Positions 54,846 to 64,000 of a stretch of DNA of 64,000 nucleotides are shown here, piece after piece. Source of the DNA: Paracoccus lutimaris (lineage in GTDB: Bacteria > Pseudomonadota > Alphaproteobacteria > Rhodobacterales > Rhodobacteraceae). The position numbers and the translations under genes are program-made. The notes below the pieces were generated by a model, which saw nothing but the letters and a program-made list of their open reading frames with translations, had not been told where the DNA came from and made no database searches. Positions within the stretch are counted from its first letter, which is position 1. Each line of letters starts with the position of its first letter. The stretch spans positions 124,001 through 188,000 of the forward strand of contig NZ_QPJL01000003.1 in assembly GCF_003337565.1 (NCBI RefSeq), in the 5' to 3' direction.

Positions 54846-55058
54846 CATCTTCGCCAGAAAGGGGATGCGGCTGCATCCGTTGAGCGGCGCCCATTCCCCT
54901 TTGCGGCAGGGCTTTTCCACGCCCTCCGCCCCGGAATCTCGGAGCCAAAGCAGGGCTGCTATCCTGCGCCTGCCGCAAAGTCAAAGGAAAACGCCGCCCT
55001 GCATTGAGCGCACGCCACGTCACGCCTAGATAATGGACGAGCGACCGACAGGAGAGCC

Positions 55059-55883
55059 ATGCAGCCCGCCGATACCCGCCCCATGACCCGGCGCGAGACC
55101 GAGGTGGAGCGTTTTGTGCGCGCCCGCTACGGCTTGCGCGGCACCCTGGCGCTGCATCGCCATGCGCTGGGGCTGGACCTGTTGCGGGCGCCGGTCAATG
55201 TGGCGCTGTCGCCCGTCTTCGTGCTGGTGCGGCTTGGCGCCCCCCTGCTGCGCTGGGTCGGGCTGACCGGGGCGGCGGACTGGCTGGCACGACGCCACAT
55301 CTTTCTGCGATCCGACGTCGCGCAGCGGATCGAGGCCGATCTGGGCGGATTTCTGGACGATCTCGCCGACGAGGGACTGGCCCCCAGAGCCGCGCCCGAG
55401 ATGACGGCGCGGGCCGTCGCCAACTATGCCGAGACCCGCAATGCGGTGGCCGAGATCACCTGTTCGCTGATCGTGCTGGGATCGGGGCTGCTGCTGTTCC
55501 ACCGCGCCACGCCGGGGGTGATCTCGCTGGCGGGGCCGGTCGCGCATCTGCGCGCACAGGCGCAGGCGGTGCAGGATTTCGCACTGGGAAGCTGGGCCGG
55601 CGGCATGTGGTATGGTGCCTTTCCGACCGAACTTTCCACTTTCGAGGTGGTGGTAACCGGCACGGTGCTGGCGATGCTGGCCTCGCTCATCACCACCTTT
55701 GCCGGGCTGATCTCTGACCCGGTGCAGCTTTGGACCGGCATCCACAAGCGCCGGGTGATGCGGCTTCTGGCGCGGCTGGACCGGGCCGAGCCCGGCCCGG
55801 CGCTGGCGCGCGAACATGTGCTGGCGCGGCTGGGCGATCTGTCGGACACGGCGCTGAGCCTGTGGCGCAGTTTTCGCGGCTGA
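55059..55883 (+). CDS. Membrane protein, resembles DUF6635
   Basis: A 274-residue protein with two or three hydrophobic segments (about 48-70, 130-150 and 195-215) and many arginines outside them. The opening TRRETEVERFVRARYGLRGTLALHRHALGLDLLRAPVNVAL resembles the DUF6635 family as I recall it. Function is unknown. It starts 36 nt after the end of the helicase leader region, on the opposite strand from it. Confidence 0.65.
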   Translation: MQPADTRPMTRRETEVERFVRARYGLRGTLALHRHALGLDLLRAPVNVALSPVFVLVRLGAPLLRWVGLTGAADWLARRHIFLRSDVAQRIEADLGGFLDDLADEGLAPRAAPEMTARAVANYAETRNAVAEITCSLIVLGSGLLLFHRATPGVISLAGPVAHLRAQAQAVQDFALGSWAGGMWYGAFPTELSTFEVVVTGTVLAMLASLITTFAGLISDPVQLWTGIHKRRVMRLLARLDRAEPGPALAREHVLARLGDLSDTALSLWRSFRG

Positions 55884-55933
55884 GGGGACGAAAAGCGGTG
55901 GTGTGGTCGGCGCGGCTGATCTAGGTTGGCCCC

Positions 55934-56119
55934 ATGCTGGTCGATCCTCACCACCCGTTCTTCCGCCCGCTCTGGATCCGCATCCTGTCCGTGGTCCTGC
56001 CGCTGGCTTGGGCATTCTTCGAGCTGTCGACCGGCGCGATCTTCTGGGCGATCCTGTTTGGGGCCGCGGGGATCTATCTGCTGGTGGCGCTGTTCGTGAT
56101 TCGGAAAGACGAATCCTGA
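55934..56119 (+). CDS. Small membrane protein, 61 residues
   Basis: Two hydrophobic segments (about 14-29 and 32-55) joined by STGAIFWA, a basic end IRKDES and a Pro/His-rich start. Many Rhodobacterales carry small two-helix proteins of this kind; function is unknown. It lies 50 nt after the DUF6635-like gene on the same strand. Confidence 0.65.
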   Translation: MLVDPHHPFFRPLWIRILSVVLPLAWAFFELSTGAIFWAILFGAAGIYLLVALFVIRKDES

Positions 56120-56261
56120 CAGTTGTCGGCGCATTTGCGGCTGCTCGCAGGGGCTGACAAATCGCGCACGCAATAATAGATAGAATTAACATTATTCTCC
56201 ATTAGGTTGTGTCGCCGGTTTGTTGCAAGATCCGGCTACTGTGGCATTTGGATTCTTGTCC

Positions 56262-56309
56262 ACACAATACTTGGGCTCCTGTGGATGGAATCCATCTATA
56301 TCTTGTTGA
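56262..56309 (+). promoter_or_regulatory. Pair of NrdR boxes upstream of nrdHIEF
   Basis: ACACAATACTTGGGCT (56262-56277) and ATCTATATCTTGTTGA (56294-56309) both resemble the NrdR consensus ACAC-ATAT-TTGTGT. Their centres are 32 nt apart, three helical turns, the spacing known for NrdR. They lie 137 nt before nrdH. NrdR would repress the operon when (d)ATP is high. Confidence 0.6.
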
Positions 56310-56445
56310 CCACACCCCATCATCATGGCTAACTGTCCCTCGCCCCACCGCGCAGGACAGGATGGCCCGGTTCATGATCCTTTCGGATCGCAGCGCCGAT
56401 TCCCTTGCCGCCGGACAGGCCGAGAAAACAAGAAAGGGACAGGCA

Positions 56446-56667
56446 ATGACCATCACCGTCTATTCGAAACCCGCTTGCGTGCAGTGCACCGCCACCACCC
56501 GCGCGCTGGAAGCCCGTGGGCTGGCCTATCAGCTGATCGATCTGACCGAAGACGATGATGCGATGGAGCTGGTCACCTCGATGGGCTATCGGCAGGCTCC
56601 GGTGGTCGTCGCCGGCGAAGCGCATTGGGCGGGTTTCCGTCCCGACATGATCGGCTCGCTGGCCTGA
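56446..56667 (+). CDS. nrdH: NrdH glutaredoxin-like electron donor
   Basis: A 73-residue redoxin with the active site CVQC (Cys11, Cys14) and the NrdH end motif WAGFRPDMI. It reduces the class Ib ribonucleotide reductase with electrons from thioredoxin reductase. ATG 56446 fits the family length; the frame runs upstream through the regulatory region but that is non-coding. AAAGGGAC lies upstream. First gene of nrdHIEF. Confidence 0.93.
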   Translation: MTITVYSKPACVQCTATTRALEARGLAYQLIDLTEDDDAMELVTSMGYRQAPVVVAGEAHWAGFRPDMIGSLA

Positions 56668-56677
56668 TCCCGGGACG

Positions 56678-57094
56678 ATGGGCGGGCTGGTCTATTTTTC
56701 CTCGGCATCGGGCAATACGGCGCGGTTCATGACCCGCCTGGGCCTGCCTGCCGCGCGGATCCCGATCGCTCCTGCGGACGAGATGCCCGCGCCTGACCGC
56801 CCCTATGTCCTGATCTGCCCGACCTTCGCCGATGGCGAGGGGCGGGGTGCGGTTCCCAAGCAGGTGATCCGCTTTCTGAACGACCCCGACCGCCGCGCCC
56901 TGTTGCGCGGCGTCATTGCCACCGGCAACCGGAACTTCGGGGCGACCTTTGCCCTGTCCGGCAAGGTGATTTCTGATAAGTGCAACGTCCCCGTCCTGTA
57001 TCGATTCGAACTGTCGGGGACCGATCTTGATATTGCCCGCGTGCAGGCGGGGCTTGAAAAATTCTGGGGGACGGAATGCTTGACGATGGCGTAA
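56678..57094 (+). CDS. nrdI: NrdI flavodoxin-like activase
   Basis: A 138-residue flavoprotein that supplies superoxide/peroxide to build the dimanganese-tyrosyl cofactor of NrdF. It has the FMN phosphate loop [12 protein letters not shown], the [22 protein letters not shown] segment and [15 protein letters not shown]. It starts 10 nt after nrdH and overlaps nrdE by 19 nt, implying coupled translation. Confidence 0.94.
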   Translation: MGGLVYFSSASGNTARFMTRLGLPAARIPIAPADEMPAPDRPYVLICPTFADGEGRGAVPKQVIRFLNDPDRRALLRGVIATGNRNFGATFALSGKVISDKCNVPVLYRFELSGTDLDIARVQAGLEKFWGTECLTMA

Positions 57095-59202
57095 AGGCCG
57101 AGCTGGACTATCACGCGCTGAACGCGATGCTGAACCTTTACGACGGCGAGGGCCGCATCCGCTTTGACGCGGATCGCAAGGCCGCGCGGCAGTATTTCCT
57201 GCAGCATGTCAACCAGAACACCGTCTTCTTCCACAATCTGGACGAAAAGCTGCGCTATCTGGTCGATGAGGGCTATTACGAGCCCGAGGTGCTGGACCAG
57301 TATTCCAAGAACTTCCAGCGCGCGATCTGGGACGCCGCCTATCTGCGCAAGTTCCGCTTCCCGACTTTCCTGGGCGCGTTCAAGTATTACACCAGCTATA
57401 CGCTGAAGACCCGCGACGGCCAGCGCTACCTTGAGCGTTACGAGGACCGCGTGGTCATGGTCGCCCTGGCGCTCGCGCGCGGCGATGAGGCTCTGGCCAT
57501 GCGCTTCATGGAAGAGATTCTGTCGGGCCGCTTCCAGCCGGCGACGCCGACCTTCCTGAATGCCGGGAAAAAGTCGCGGGGCGAGTTGATTTCCTGCTTC
57601 CTGCTGCGGCTGGAAGACAACATGGAATCGATCGGCCGCTCGATCAACTCGGCCTTGCAGCTGTCGAAACGCGGCGGCGGCGTCGCCCTGATGCTGACCA
57701 ACCTGCGCGAGGCCGGCGCCCCGATCAAGGGCATCGAAAACCAGTCCTCGGGTGTCATTCCGGTGATGAAACTGCTGGAGGACAGCTTTTCCTATGCCAA
57801 CCAGCTTGGCGCGCGGCAGGGCGCGGGCGCGGTCTATCTGAACGCCCACCACCCCGATATCCTGCGTTTCCTGGACACCAAGCGCGAGAACGCGGACGAG
57901 AAGATCCGCATCAAGACGCTGTCTCTGGGCGTGGTCATTCCCGACGTGACCTTTGAATTGGCCAAGAAGAACGAGGACATGTACCTGTTTTCCCCGCATG
58001 ACGTGGAAAAGGTCTATGGCCTGCCCTTCTCGGAGATCTCGGTCACCGAAAAATATGCCGAGATGGTCGATGACAAGCGCATCAAGAAGCGCAAGATCAA
58101 CGCCCGCGAATTCTTCCAGACCATCGCCGAGATCCAGTTCGAAAGCGGCTATCCCTATATCATGTTCGAGGACACGGTGAACCGTGCCAACCCCGTGCAT
58201 GGCCGCATCAGCATGTCGAACCTGTGCAGCGAAATCCTGCAGGTGAACGAGGCCAGCGAGTTCAACGAAGACCTGTCCTATGCGCATCTGGGCACGGATA
58301 TTTCCTGCAACCTCGGCTCGCTGAACATTGCCGCGACCATGGACGGGCCGGATTTCGGCGCCACCGTCGAGGCGGCGATCCGGGCGCTGACCGCGGTGTC
58401 GGAAATGTCCTCGATCGAGGCTGTGCCCTCGATCCGGCGCGGCAATGACGAGGCCCATGCCGTGGGTCTGGGGCAGATGAACCTGCATGGGTTCCTGGCG
58501 CGCGAGCGCATTCATTACGGCAGCCCCGAGGGGATCGAGTTCACCAGCGTTTACTTCGCCGCTGTGGCCTATCACGCGATCCGGGCCTCTAACCTGCTGG
58601 CGCAGGAAAAGGGCCATAGCTTCAGGGATTTCGACAAGTCGAAATATGCCAACGGCTCGTTCTTTGACAAATATACCAGCCGCGACTGGCTGCCCGAGCT
58701 GGCCGATGTGGCGCGGGTCTTCGAGGGCGTGACCCTGCCCACGCGCGCGGATTGGGAGGCGCTGAAGGCCGATGTCATGGCGCATGGGCTTTATAACCGC
58801 AACCTGCAGGCGGTGCCGCCGACCGGCTCGATCAGCTATATCAACAATTCGACCAGCTCGATCCATCCGATCGTCGCCAAGATCGAGGTCCGCAAGGAAG
58901 GCAAGATCGGCCGCGTCTATTATCCGGCGGCGTTCATGTCGAACGACAATCTGGAATATTACCGTGACGCCTATGAGATCGGGCCTGATGCGATCATCGA
59001 CACCTATGCAGCGGCGACCGAGCATGTCGATCAGGGCCTGTCGCTGACGCTGTTCTTTCCGGCCGAGGCGACGACGCGCGACATCAACCGCGCCCAGATC
59101 CATGCCTGGAAAAAGGGCATCAAGACCATCTATTACATCCGCCTGCGCCAGACCGCGCTGGAAGGGACCGAGGTTCAGGGCTGCGTGTCCTGCACCTTGT
59201 GA
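57076..59202 (+). CDS. nrdE: Ribonucleotide reductase class Ib, alpha subunit
   Basis: A 708-residue catalytic subunit reducing ribonucleoside diphosphates. Active-site features are [15 protein letters not shown] (first redox cysteine), NLCSEILQ (thiyl-radical cysteine with Asn and Glu) and the C-terminal CVSC pair that NrdH re-reduces. It lacks the N-terminal ATP cone, as usual for class Ib. It starts inside nrdI. Confidence 0.96.
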   Translation: MLDDGVKAELDYHALNAMLNLYDGEGRIRFDADRKAARQYFLQHVNQNTVFFHNLDEKLRYLVDEGYYEPEVLDQYSKNFQRAIWDAAYLRKFRFPTFLGAFKYYTSYTLKTRDGQRYLERYEDRVVMVALALARGDEALAMRFMEEILSGRFQPATPTFLNAGKKSRGELISCFLLRLEDNMESIGRSINSALQLSKRGGGVALMLTNLREAGAPIKGIENQSSGVIPVMKLLEDSFSYANQLGARQGAGAVYLNAHHPDILRFLDTKRENADEKIRIKTLSLGVVIPDVTFELAKKNEDMYLFSPHDVEKVYGLPFSEISVTEKYAEMVDDKRIKKRKINAREFFQTIAEIQFESGYPYIMFEDTVNRANPVHGRISMSNLCSEILQVNEASEFNEDLSYAHLGTDISCNLGSLNIAATMDGPDFGATVEAAIRALTAVSEMSSIEAVPSIRRGNDEAHAVGLGQMNLHGFLARERIHYGSPEGIEFTSVYFAAVAYHAIRASNLLAQEKGHSFRDFDKSKYANGSFFDKYTSRDWLPELADVARVFEGVTLPTRADWEALKADVMAHGLYNRNLQAVPPTGSISYINNSTSSIHPIVAKIEVRKEGKIGRVYYPAAFMSNDNLEYYRDAYEIGPDAIIDTYAAATEHVDQGLSLTLFFPAEATTRDINRAQIHAWKKGIKTIYYIRLRQTALEGTEVQGCVSCTL

Positions 59203-59211
59203 GCAGCGTAG

Positions 59212-60249
<1,038 letters not shown>

Positions 60250-60253
60250 TCAG

Positions 60254-61216
60254 CTAGGTGCGGCGGGCCATGCGCTGCGCGATGGCCGAGCAGACCAGAA
60301 GCTGGGTCATGTGATAGATCATCACCGGCAGCACGGTCGCCCCGACCGTTGCCGCCGGAAAGATGGCCGTGGCGATGGGCAGTCCGCTGGCCAGGCTTTT
60401 GGTCGAGCCGCAGAAGAACAGGACCGCCCGGTCCTGATGCGGCATATGGGTGATGCGTCCGCTGGCCACCATGATCCCCATGGCCAGTGCCAGCAGCAGC
60501 GTGACCACCGCAAGGCACAGGATCAGGCTGGGCGCCGGGATCGCCGACCAGATCCCCGCCACCGTGCCGGCGCCAAAGGCCGAATAGACGATCAGCAGGA
60601 TCGAGCCGCGATCCACCACCATGGTCAGCAGTTTGTGGCGCTGGACGAAGCCTCCGATCCATGGCCTCAGGATCTGGCCGAGGATGAAGGGCAACAGGAT
60701 CTGCAGCGCGATCTTTTCGATGGCGTCGAGGCTGATGCCGCCGCCGTCCTGATGCAGAAGCTGCGCGACCAGCAGGGGCGTCAGCGCCACCCCGATCAGG
60801 TTTGAAAGCGAGGCCGCGCAGATCGCCGCCGGGACATTGCCGCCCGCGATCGAGGTGAAGGCGATCGAGCTTTGCACGGTCGAGGGCAGGACGCATAGAA
60901 ACAGCAGCCCCAGCGTCAGCTGCGGTCCCAGCACGCCGCCGAAGACCGCCGCAAGGATCAGGCCAAGGACTGGAAACAGCAGATAGGTCGCGGCAAAGGT
61001 CAGCCCTTGCAGGCGCCAGTTCAGCAGGCCTGCCCGCACCGACGCCGGGTCCAGCTTGGCCCCGTACAGAAAGAACAGCAGCGTCACCGCCCAGAAAGTG
61101 ACGCCACGCAGCGCCTCGGCCGCGATGCCGCGCGCAGGCAGGATCAGGCCCAGAAGCACCGTGCCGACCAGCAGCAGCATATAGGTGTCGATGCCGATCC
61201 GTTTCAGCGCGTTCAT
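60254..61216 (-). CDS. Bile acid:sodium symporter family protein (SLC10A7-like)
   Basis: A 320-residue membrane protein with about ten hydrophobic segments. LLFFLYGAKLDPASVRAGL near residue 50 and the crossover region LPSTVQSSIAFTSIAGGNVPAAICAASLSNLIGVALTP near 110 mark the BASS/DUF4137 group. Bacterial members carry organic anions, but the substrate here is unknown. Divergent from the aminotransferase gene with a 185-nt gap. Confidence 0.87.
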   Translation of the reverse strand: MNALKRIGIDTYMLLLVGTVLLGLILPARGIAAEALRGVTFWAVTLLFFLYGAKLDPASVRAGLLNWRLQGLTFAATYLLFPVLGLILAAVFGGVLGPQLTLGLLFLCVLPSTVQSSIAFTSIAGGNVPAAICAASLSNLIGVALTPLLVAQLLHQDGGGISLDAIEKIALQILLPFILGQILRPWIGGFVQRHKLLTMVVDRGSILLIVYSAFGAGTVAGIWSAIPAPSLILCLAVVTLLLALAMGIMVASGRITHMPHQDRAVLFFCGSTKSLASGLPIATAIFPAATVGATVLPVMIYHMTQLLVCSAIAQRMARRT

Positions 61217-61401
61217 GCCCGTCCCCGTCCTGTGATGCCGGGTTTGTGAGCCAGATCAGGGCCGGACACAAGCGCGGGGCACCGGGTCGGGGGGTGCTTT
61301 TGGGCCGTTGGGATGCTAGACGGCCCGCGAATCCTGCCCGGAACGACGCCAAGACATTGCCGCGCCCGGCGTATAATCCAGATCGATGACAAGGAAACCG
61401 C

Positions 61402-62658
61402 ATGTCCAGCCAGCCCCAGCGCGCCCCAAGGACAGATCCGATGCCCGCGCCCGAGGCCTCGCGCCCCGGCTTTGCCCGCTGGCTGTCGCAAAGCAATGAC
61501 GTCACTTCGGTCTTTCTGGCGGCGGGGCAGAACCCGGACCTGATCAATCTGGCGGGCGGCCTGCCGGAACCGGCGCTGTGGCCCGTGGACGAGCTGGCCG
61601 AACTGGCCGCCGAGGCGGTCCGCAACCACCCGGTCGAGACGCTGGCTTACGGCCCGATCCCGGGCCTGCCGGCGCTGCGCGATCTGATCGCGGCGCGCTT
61701 CTCGACCCCCACGCTGCGGCTTGGGCGCGAGAATGTACTGATCGCCACCAGCGGCATGCAGGCGCTGGAGCTGGTGGGCAAGGTGCTGCTTGAGCCGGGC
61801 GCAACGACCATCGCCGCACAGAGCCCCGCCTATCTGGGGGCGCTGGATGCGTGGCGTCCGCGCGACCCGGAATATCGCCCGATGCGGCTTGAGGATGCGG
61901 GTTTTGACCCGGTTACCGCGCTGGCCGGGGCGCAATTTGCCTATACGGTGCCGAATTTCTCGAACCCCTCGGGGCGGCTGGTGCCGTTGGCGCAGCGGCA
62001 GGCGCTGGTCGATGCCGCGCATGAGACCGGGACATGGCTGATCGAGGACGACCCCTACGGCGTGCTTTACTATGAGGGGGCGCCCCTGCCCCGGCTCTTG
62101 GACCTGTCCGGCGCGCGCAAGCCCGGCACCTATGACGGGCCGGTGGTCTATATGGGGACGCTCTCGAAAGAGCTGACGCCGGGGCTGCGTATCGGCTGGA
62201 TCATTGCCGCGCCCGAGATGATCGCGGCGCTGGCGGCGGCCAAGCAAGGCAGCGACATGTGCAGCAGCGGGCTGGGGCAGATGATCGCCCTGCGCGCCTT
62301 CGAGCGCGACATTCCGGGCCGCATCCTGCCAGATATTCTGGCCACATATCGCGCCCGGCGCGACGCGCTTTGCGCTGCGATGCATGAGCATCTGGGCGAA
62401 TATCTGGACTGGCAGCACCCTTCGGGCGGGATGTTCGTCTGGGCGCGGGCGCGCGATCCGCGCCTTGATACCGACCGGCTGCTGGCCCATGCGCTGGCCC
62501 ATGGCGTCTGCATCTCGCCCAGCAGCGTCTTTGACCCCGAAGGGCTTGACCGGGGCGCCATGCGCATCAACTTTACCCTGAACGCGCCCGAGCGTCTGGC
62601 CGAGGGCGTCCGGCGTCTGGCCAGCGCGATCCAAGCCACACTTGCCGAAAGGAGCTGA
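61402..62658 (+). CDS. PLP-dependent aminotransferase, 2-aminoadipate/KynA-like
   Basis: A 418-residue fold-type I aminotransferase. INLAGGLPEPALWP near residue 50, TSGMQALELVGKVLLEPG near 115, PNFSNPSGRLVPL near 185 and the PLP lysine in YMGTLSKELTPGLRIGWI near 258 match the MocR-catalytic/2-aminoadipate transaminase group without a DNA-binding domain. It is followed at once by an RraA-family gene (1 nt gap), so its 2-oxo-acid product may be that enzyme's substrate. Confidence 0.87.
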   Translation: MSSQPQRAPRTDPMPAPEASRPGFARWLSQSNDVTSVFLAAGQNPDLINLAGGLPEPALWPVDELAELAAEAVRNHPVETLAYGPIPGLPALRDLIAARFSTPTLRLGRENVLIATSGMQALELVGKVLLEPGATTIAAQSPAYLGALDAWRPRDPEYRPMRLEDAGFDPVTALAGAQFAYTVPNFSNPSGRLVPLAQRQALVDAAHETGTWLIEDDPYGVLYYEGAPLPRLLDLSGARKPGTYDGPVVYMGTLSKELTPGLRIGWIIAAPEMIAALAAAKQGSDMCSSGLGQMIALRAFERDIPGRILPDILATYRARRDALCAAMHEHLGEYLDWQHPSGGMFVWARARDPRLDTDRLLAHALAHGVCISPSSVFDPEGLDRGAMRINFTLNAPERLAEGVRRLASAIQATLAERS

Positions 62659-62659
62659 C

Positions 62660-63313
62660 ATGACCGTGACCCTGCACCCCCCGGCCTTCGACGCCATCCC
62701 CGATGAGCTGCTGGCGCGCTGGCAGCGCATTCCGGTGGCGGTGGCGGCGGATCTGACGCCCTCGCATCAGATCGACCCGGCGATCCGGCCGCTGCGGCCG
62801 GTGGGGCAGCAGGCGGCGCTGTTTGGCCGCGCGGTGACGGTGCGCTGCACGCCGCCGGATTTCGGCGCGGTGCTGCACGCCGTCGGCGCGATCCGGGCGG
62901 GCGAGGTCCTGCTGATCGATGCCGGCGGCCAGACCCATCATGCGATGATCGGCGATATCCTGGGCGGGCATCTGCACCGGCAGGCTGCGGCAGGGTTGGT
63001 CTGCGATGGCGCCGTGCGCGATGTGGCGGGGCTTTCGGCTATGTCCGGCCTGCCGGTCTATGCCCGCGCGGTCAATCCGCTGGGTCCGACCACCGCCCGC
63101 ATGGGCGAGGTGAATGGCGGCATCATGATCGGCGGCATCGCCATCGCGCCGGGCGACCTGATCTTGGGCGATGATGACGGGCTTGTCGCTCTGCCGCCCA
63201 GGCTTTTGCCCAAGCTGATCGACGCGGCCGAGGCCAAGCTGCGGCTTGAGGCCGAATGGACCGCGCGGCTGACGGCGGGAGAATCGATCCGCGATATCTT
63301 CAAGCTGGGCTAG
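62660..63313 (+). CDS. RraA-family protein (HMG/CHA aldolase-like)
   Basis: A 217-residue RraA/dimethylmenaquinone-methyltransferase-like protein. The GxGxxRD-type site appears as VCDGAVRDVAGL, with the Arg-Asp used for lyase chemistry by 4-hydroxy-4-methyl-2-oxoglutarate aldolases, and ILGDDDGLVALP follows. AAAGGAG 5 nt before ATG 62660 fixes the start. E. coli RraA inhibits RNase E; the operon partner makes an aldolase or oxaloacetate-decarboxylase-like role more likely. Its stop overlaps the convergent phosphate transporter gene. Confidence 0.82.
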   Translation: MTVTLHPPAFDAIPDELLARWQRIPVAVAADLTPSHQIDPAIRPLRPVGQQAALFGRAVTVRCTPPDFGAVLHAVGAIRAGEVLLIDAGGQTHHAMIGDILGGHLHRQAAAGLVCDGAVRDVAGLSAMSGLPVYARAVNPLGPTTARMGEVNGGIMIGGIAIAPGDLILGDDDGLVALPPRLLPKLIDAAEAKLRLEAEWTARLTAGESIRDIFKLG

Positions 63314-64000
63314 GCTCCGCCCGTCGCCATCTGGATTGCCAGAAAGATCAGCGCCGACAGGATCGCGGCGGCGGGAACCGTCACCACCCAGGCGGTGGCG
63401 ATGGTCATCACATGCGAGCGGCGCACCAGCTTGCGGCGGCGGCGCTCCTCGGGCGGGATGCGGGGGCGGTCTTCGTCGTCCTGGGACAGGCGCAGGCGGC
63501 GCTCGGCATCCCATTCGCGGAAGAAGCCGACGCCAAAGATCGCACCCACCGCAATATGGGTCGAGCTGACCGGCAGGCCCAGCCAGCTGGCCACGATCAC
63601 CGTCAGCGCCGCCGACAGCGCCACGCAAAAGGCGCGCATCGGGTTCAGCTTGGTGATCTGGCTGCCGACCATGCGGATCAGTTTGGGGCCGAACAGGAAC
63701 AGCCCGAAGCTGATGCCGAAGGCTCCGATCAGCATCACCCAGACCGGAATGCTGACATCATGGGTGAAATCGCCGGTCTGCGAGGCCTGCACGATGGCCG
63801 CCAGCGGCCCGACCGCATTGGCGACGTCATTGGCGCCATGGGCAAAGCTCAGCAGCGCGGCGGACACGACCAGCGGAATCGCGAACAGCACCTTCAGCGA
63901 CTTGTTGCGGTTCTCAAGCCCCTCGGACTGGCGGCGGACGACCGGGATCATCACCAGCCAGGTCGCGATGCCCAGCCCCAGCCCCAGCAGGACCGCCATG
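63310..64000 (-). CDS. pit: Inorganic phosphate transporter, PiT family, N-terminus cut by window edge
   Basis: The C-terminal 229 or more residues of a low-affinity phosphate:cation symporter. SFAHGANDVANAVGPLAAI near the middle and LPVSSTHIAVGAIFGVGFFREWD carry the PiT signature; a charged loop (DDEDRPRIPPEERRRRK) precedes the last membrane helix. Family length is about 500, so roughly half lies beyond the right edge. Its stop codon overlaps that of the convergent RraA-family gene by 3 bases. Confidence 0.9.
   Translation of the reverse strand, partial: MAVLLGLGLGIATWLVMIPVVRRQSEGLENRNKSLKVLFAIPLVVSAALLSFAHGANDVANAVGPLAAIVQASQTGDFTHDVSIPVWVMLIGAFGISFGLFLFGPKLIRMVGSQITKLNPMRAFCVALSAALTVIVASWLGLPVSSTHIAVGAIFGVGFFREWDAERRLRLSQDDEDRPRIPPEERRRRKLVRRSHVMTIATAWVVTVPAAAILSALIFLAIQMATGGA

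Overview
This is a GC-rich alphaproteobacterial chromosomal window. Gene content and style suggest Rhodobacterales, most likely Paracoccus or a close relative: lysC followed by a GAF-type ptsP, a 1,599-residue NAD-glutamate dehydrogenase, class Ib nrdHIEF, a DUF3141 protein with acetate kinase and FabI, and many ABC and LysR genes. The genus is inferred from protein resemblance and was not tested by a search. Nearly every base between the two edge-truncated genes can be assigned; the exception is one decayed patch at about 28.3-30.7 kb.

Layout. 0-11 kb: a phospholipase D family protein (cut by the left edge), lysC-ptsP, an aldo/keto reductase with a LysR regulator, cysK, and an overlapping ornithine cyclodeaminase-family/FAD-linked dehydrogenase pair. 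11-17 kb: a leftward operon of a 157-residue unknown, DUF3141, a phosphate acyltransferase, acetate kinase and FabI. 17-23.5 kb: a leftward operon of an SDR, a polyamine-type ABC transporter and a histidinol-dehydrogenase homologue with altered active-site positions, possibly for sulfopropanediol. 23.5-28.3 kb: NAD-glutamate dehydrogenase. 28.3-30.7 kb: a gene graveyard with a ScpB-family fragment joined to a frameshifted thiolase, and an intact ParD beside a ParE that has lost its middle. 30.9-35 kb: a Ugp-type glycerol-3-phosphate ABC transporter. 35.5-38.2 kb: convergent MATE and MFS exporters. 38.4-39.1 kb: a protein made only of RTX repeats. 39.3-46 kb: glycerate kinase, an SLC13 permease, an anti-sigma factor, an ECF sigma factor, a secreted subtilase and an asparaginase. 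46-51.3 kb: a porin, galactose/arabinose dehydrogenase, arabonate dehydratase and a LysR regulator. 51.4-56.1 kb: an Hsp70-like protein, a DbpA-like helicase and two membrane proteins. 56.2-60.2 kb: nrdHIEF. 60.3-64 kb: a BASS transporter, an aminotransferase/RraA pair and a PiT phosphate transporter (cut by the right edge).

The most notable observation is a promoter-like motif, GGAATA-N15/16-CGTAA or CGTAT, found four times in the 3.2 kb around the ECF sigma gene. Each copy lies 27-38 nt upstream of a start codon: subtilase, anti-sigma factor, SLC13 permease and glycerate kinase. This suggests an undescribed local ECF regulon linking a secreted protease with organic-acid uptake and glycerate phosphorylation. 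Other points of interest are matching stem-loops after both ABC binding-protein genes, a 33-nt inverted repeat between ugpB and the MATE gene, and the internally deleted toxin.
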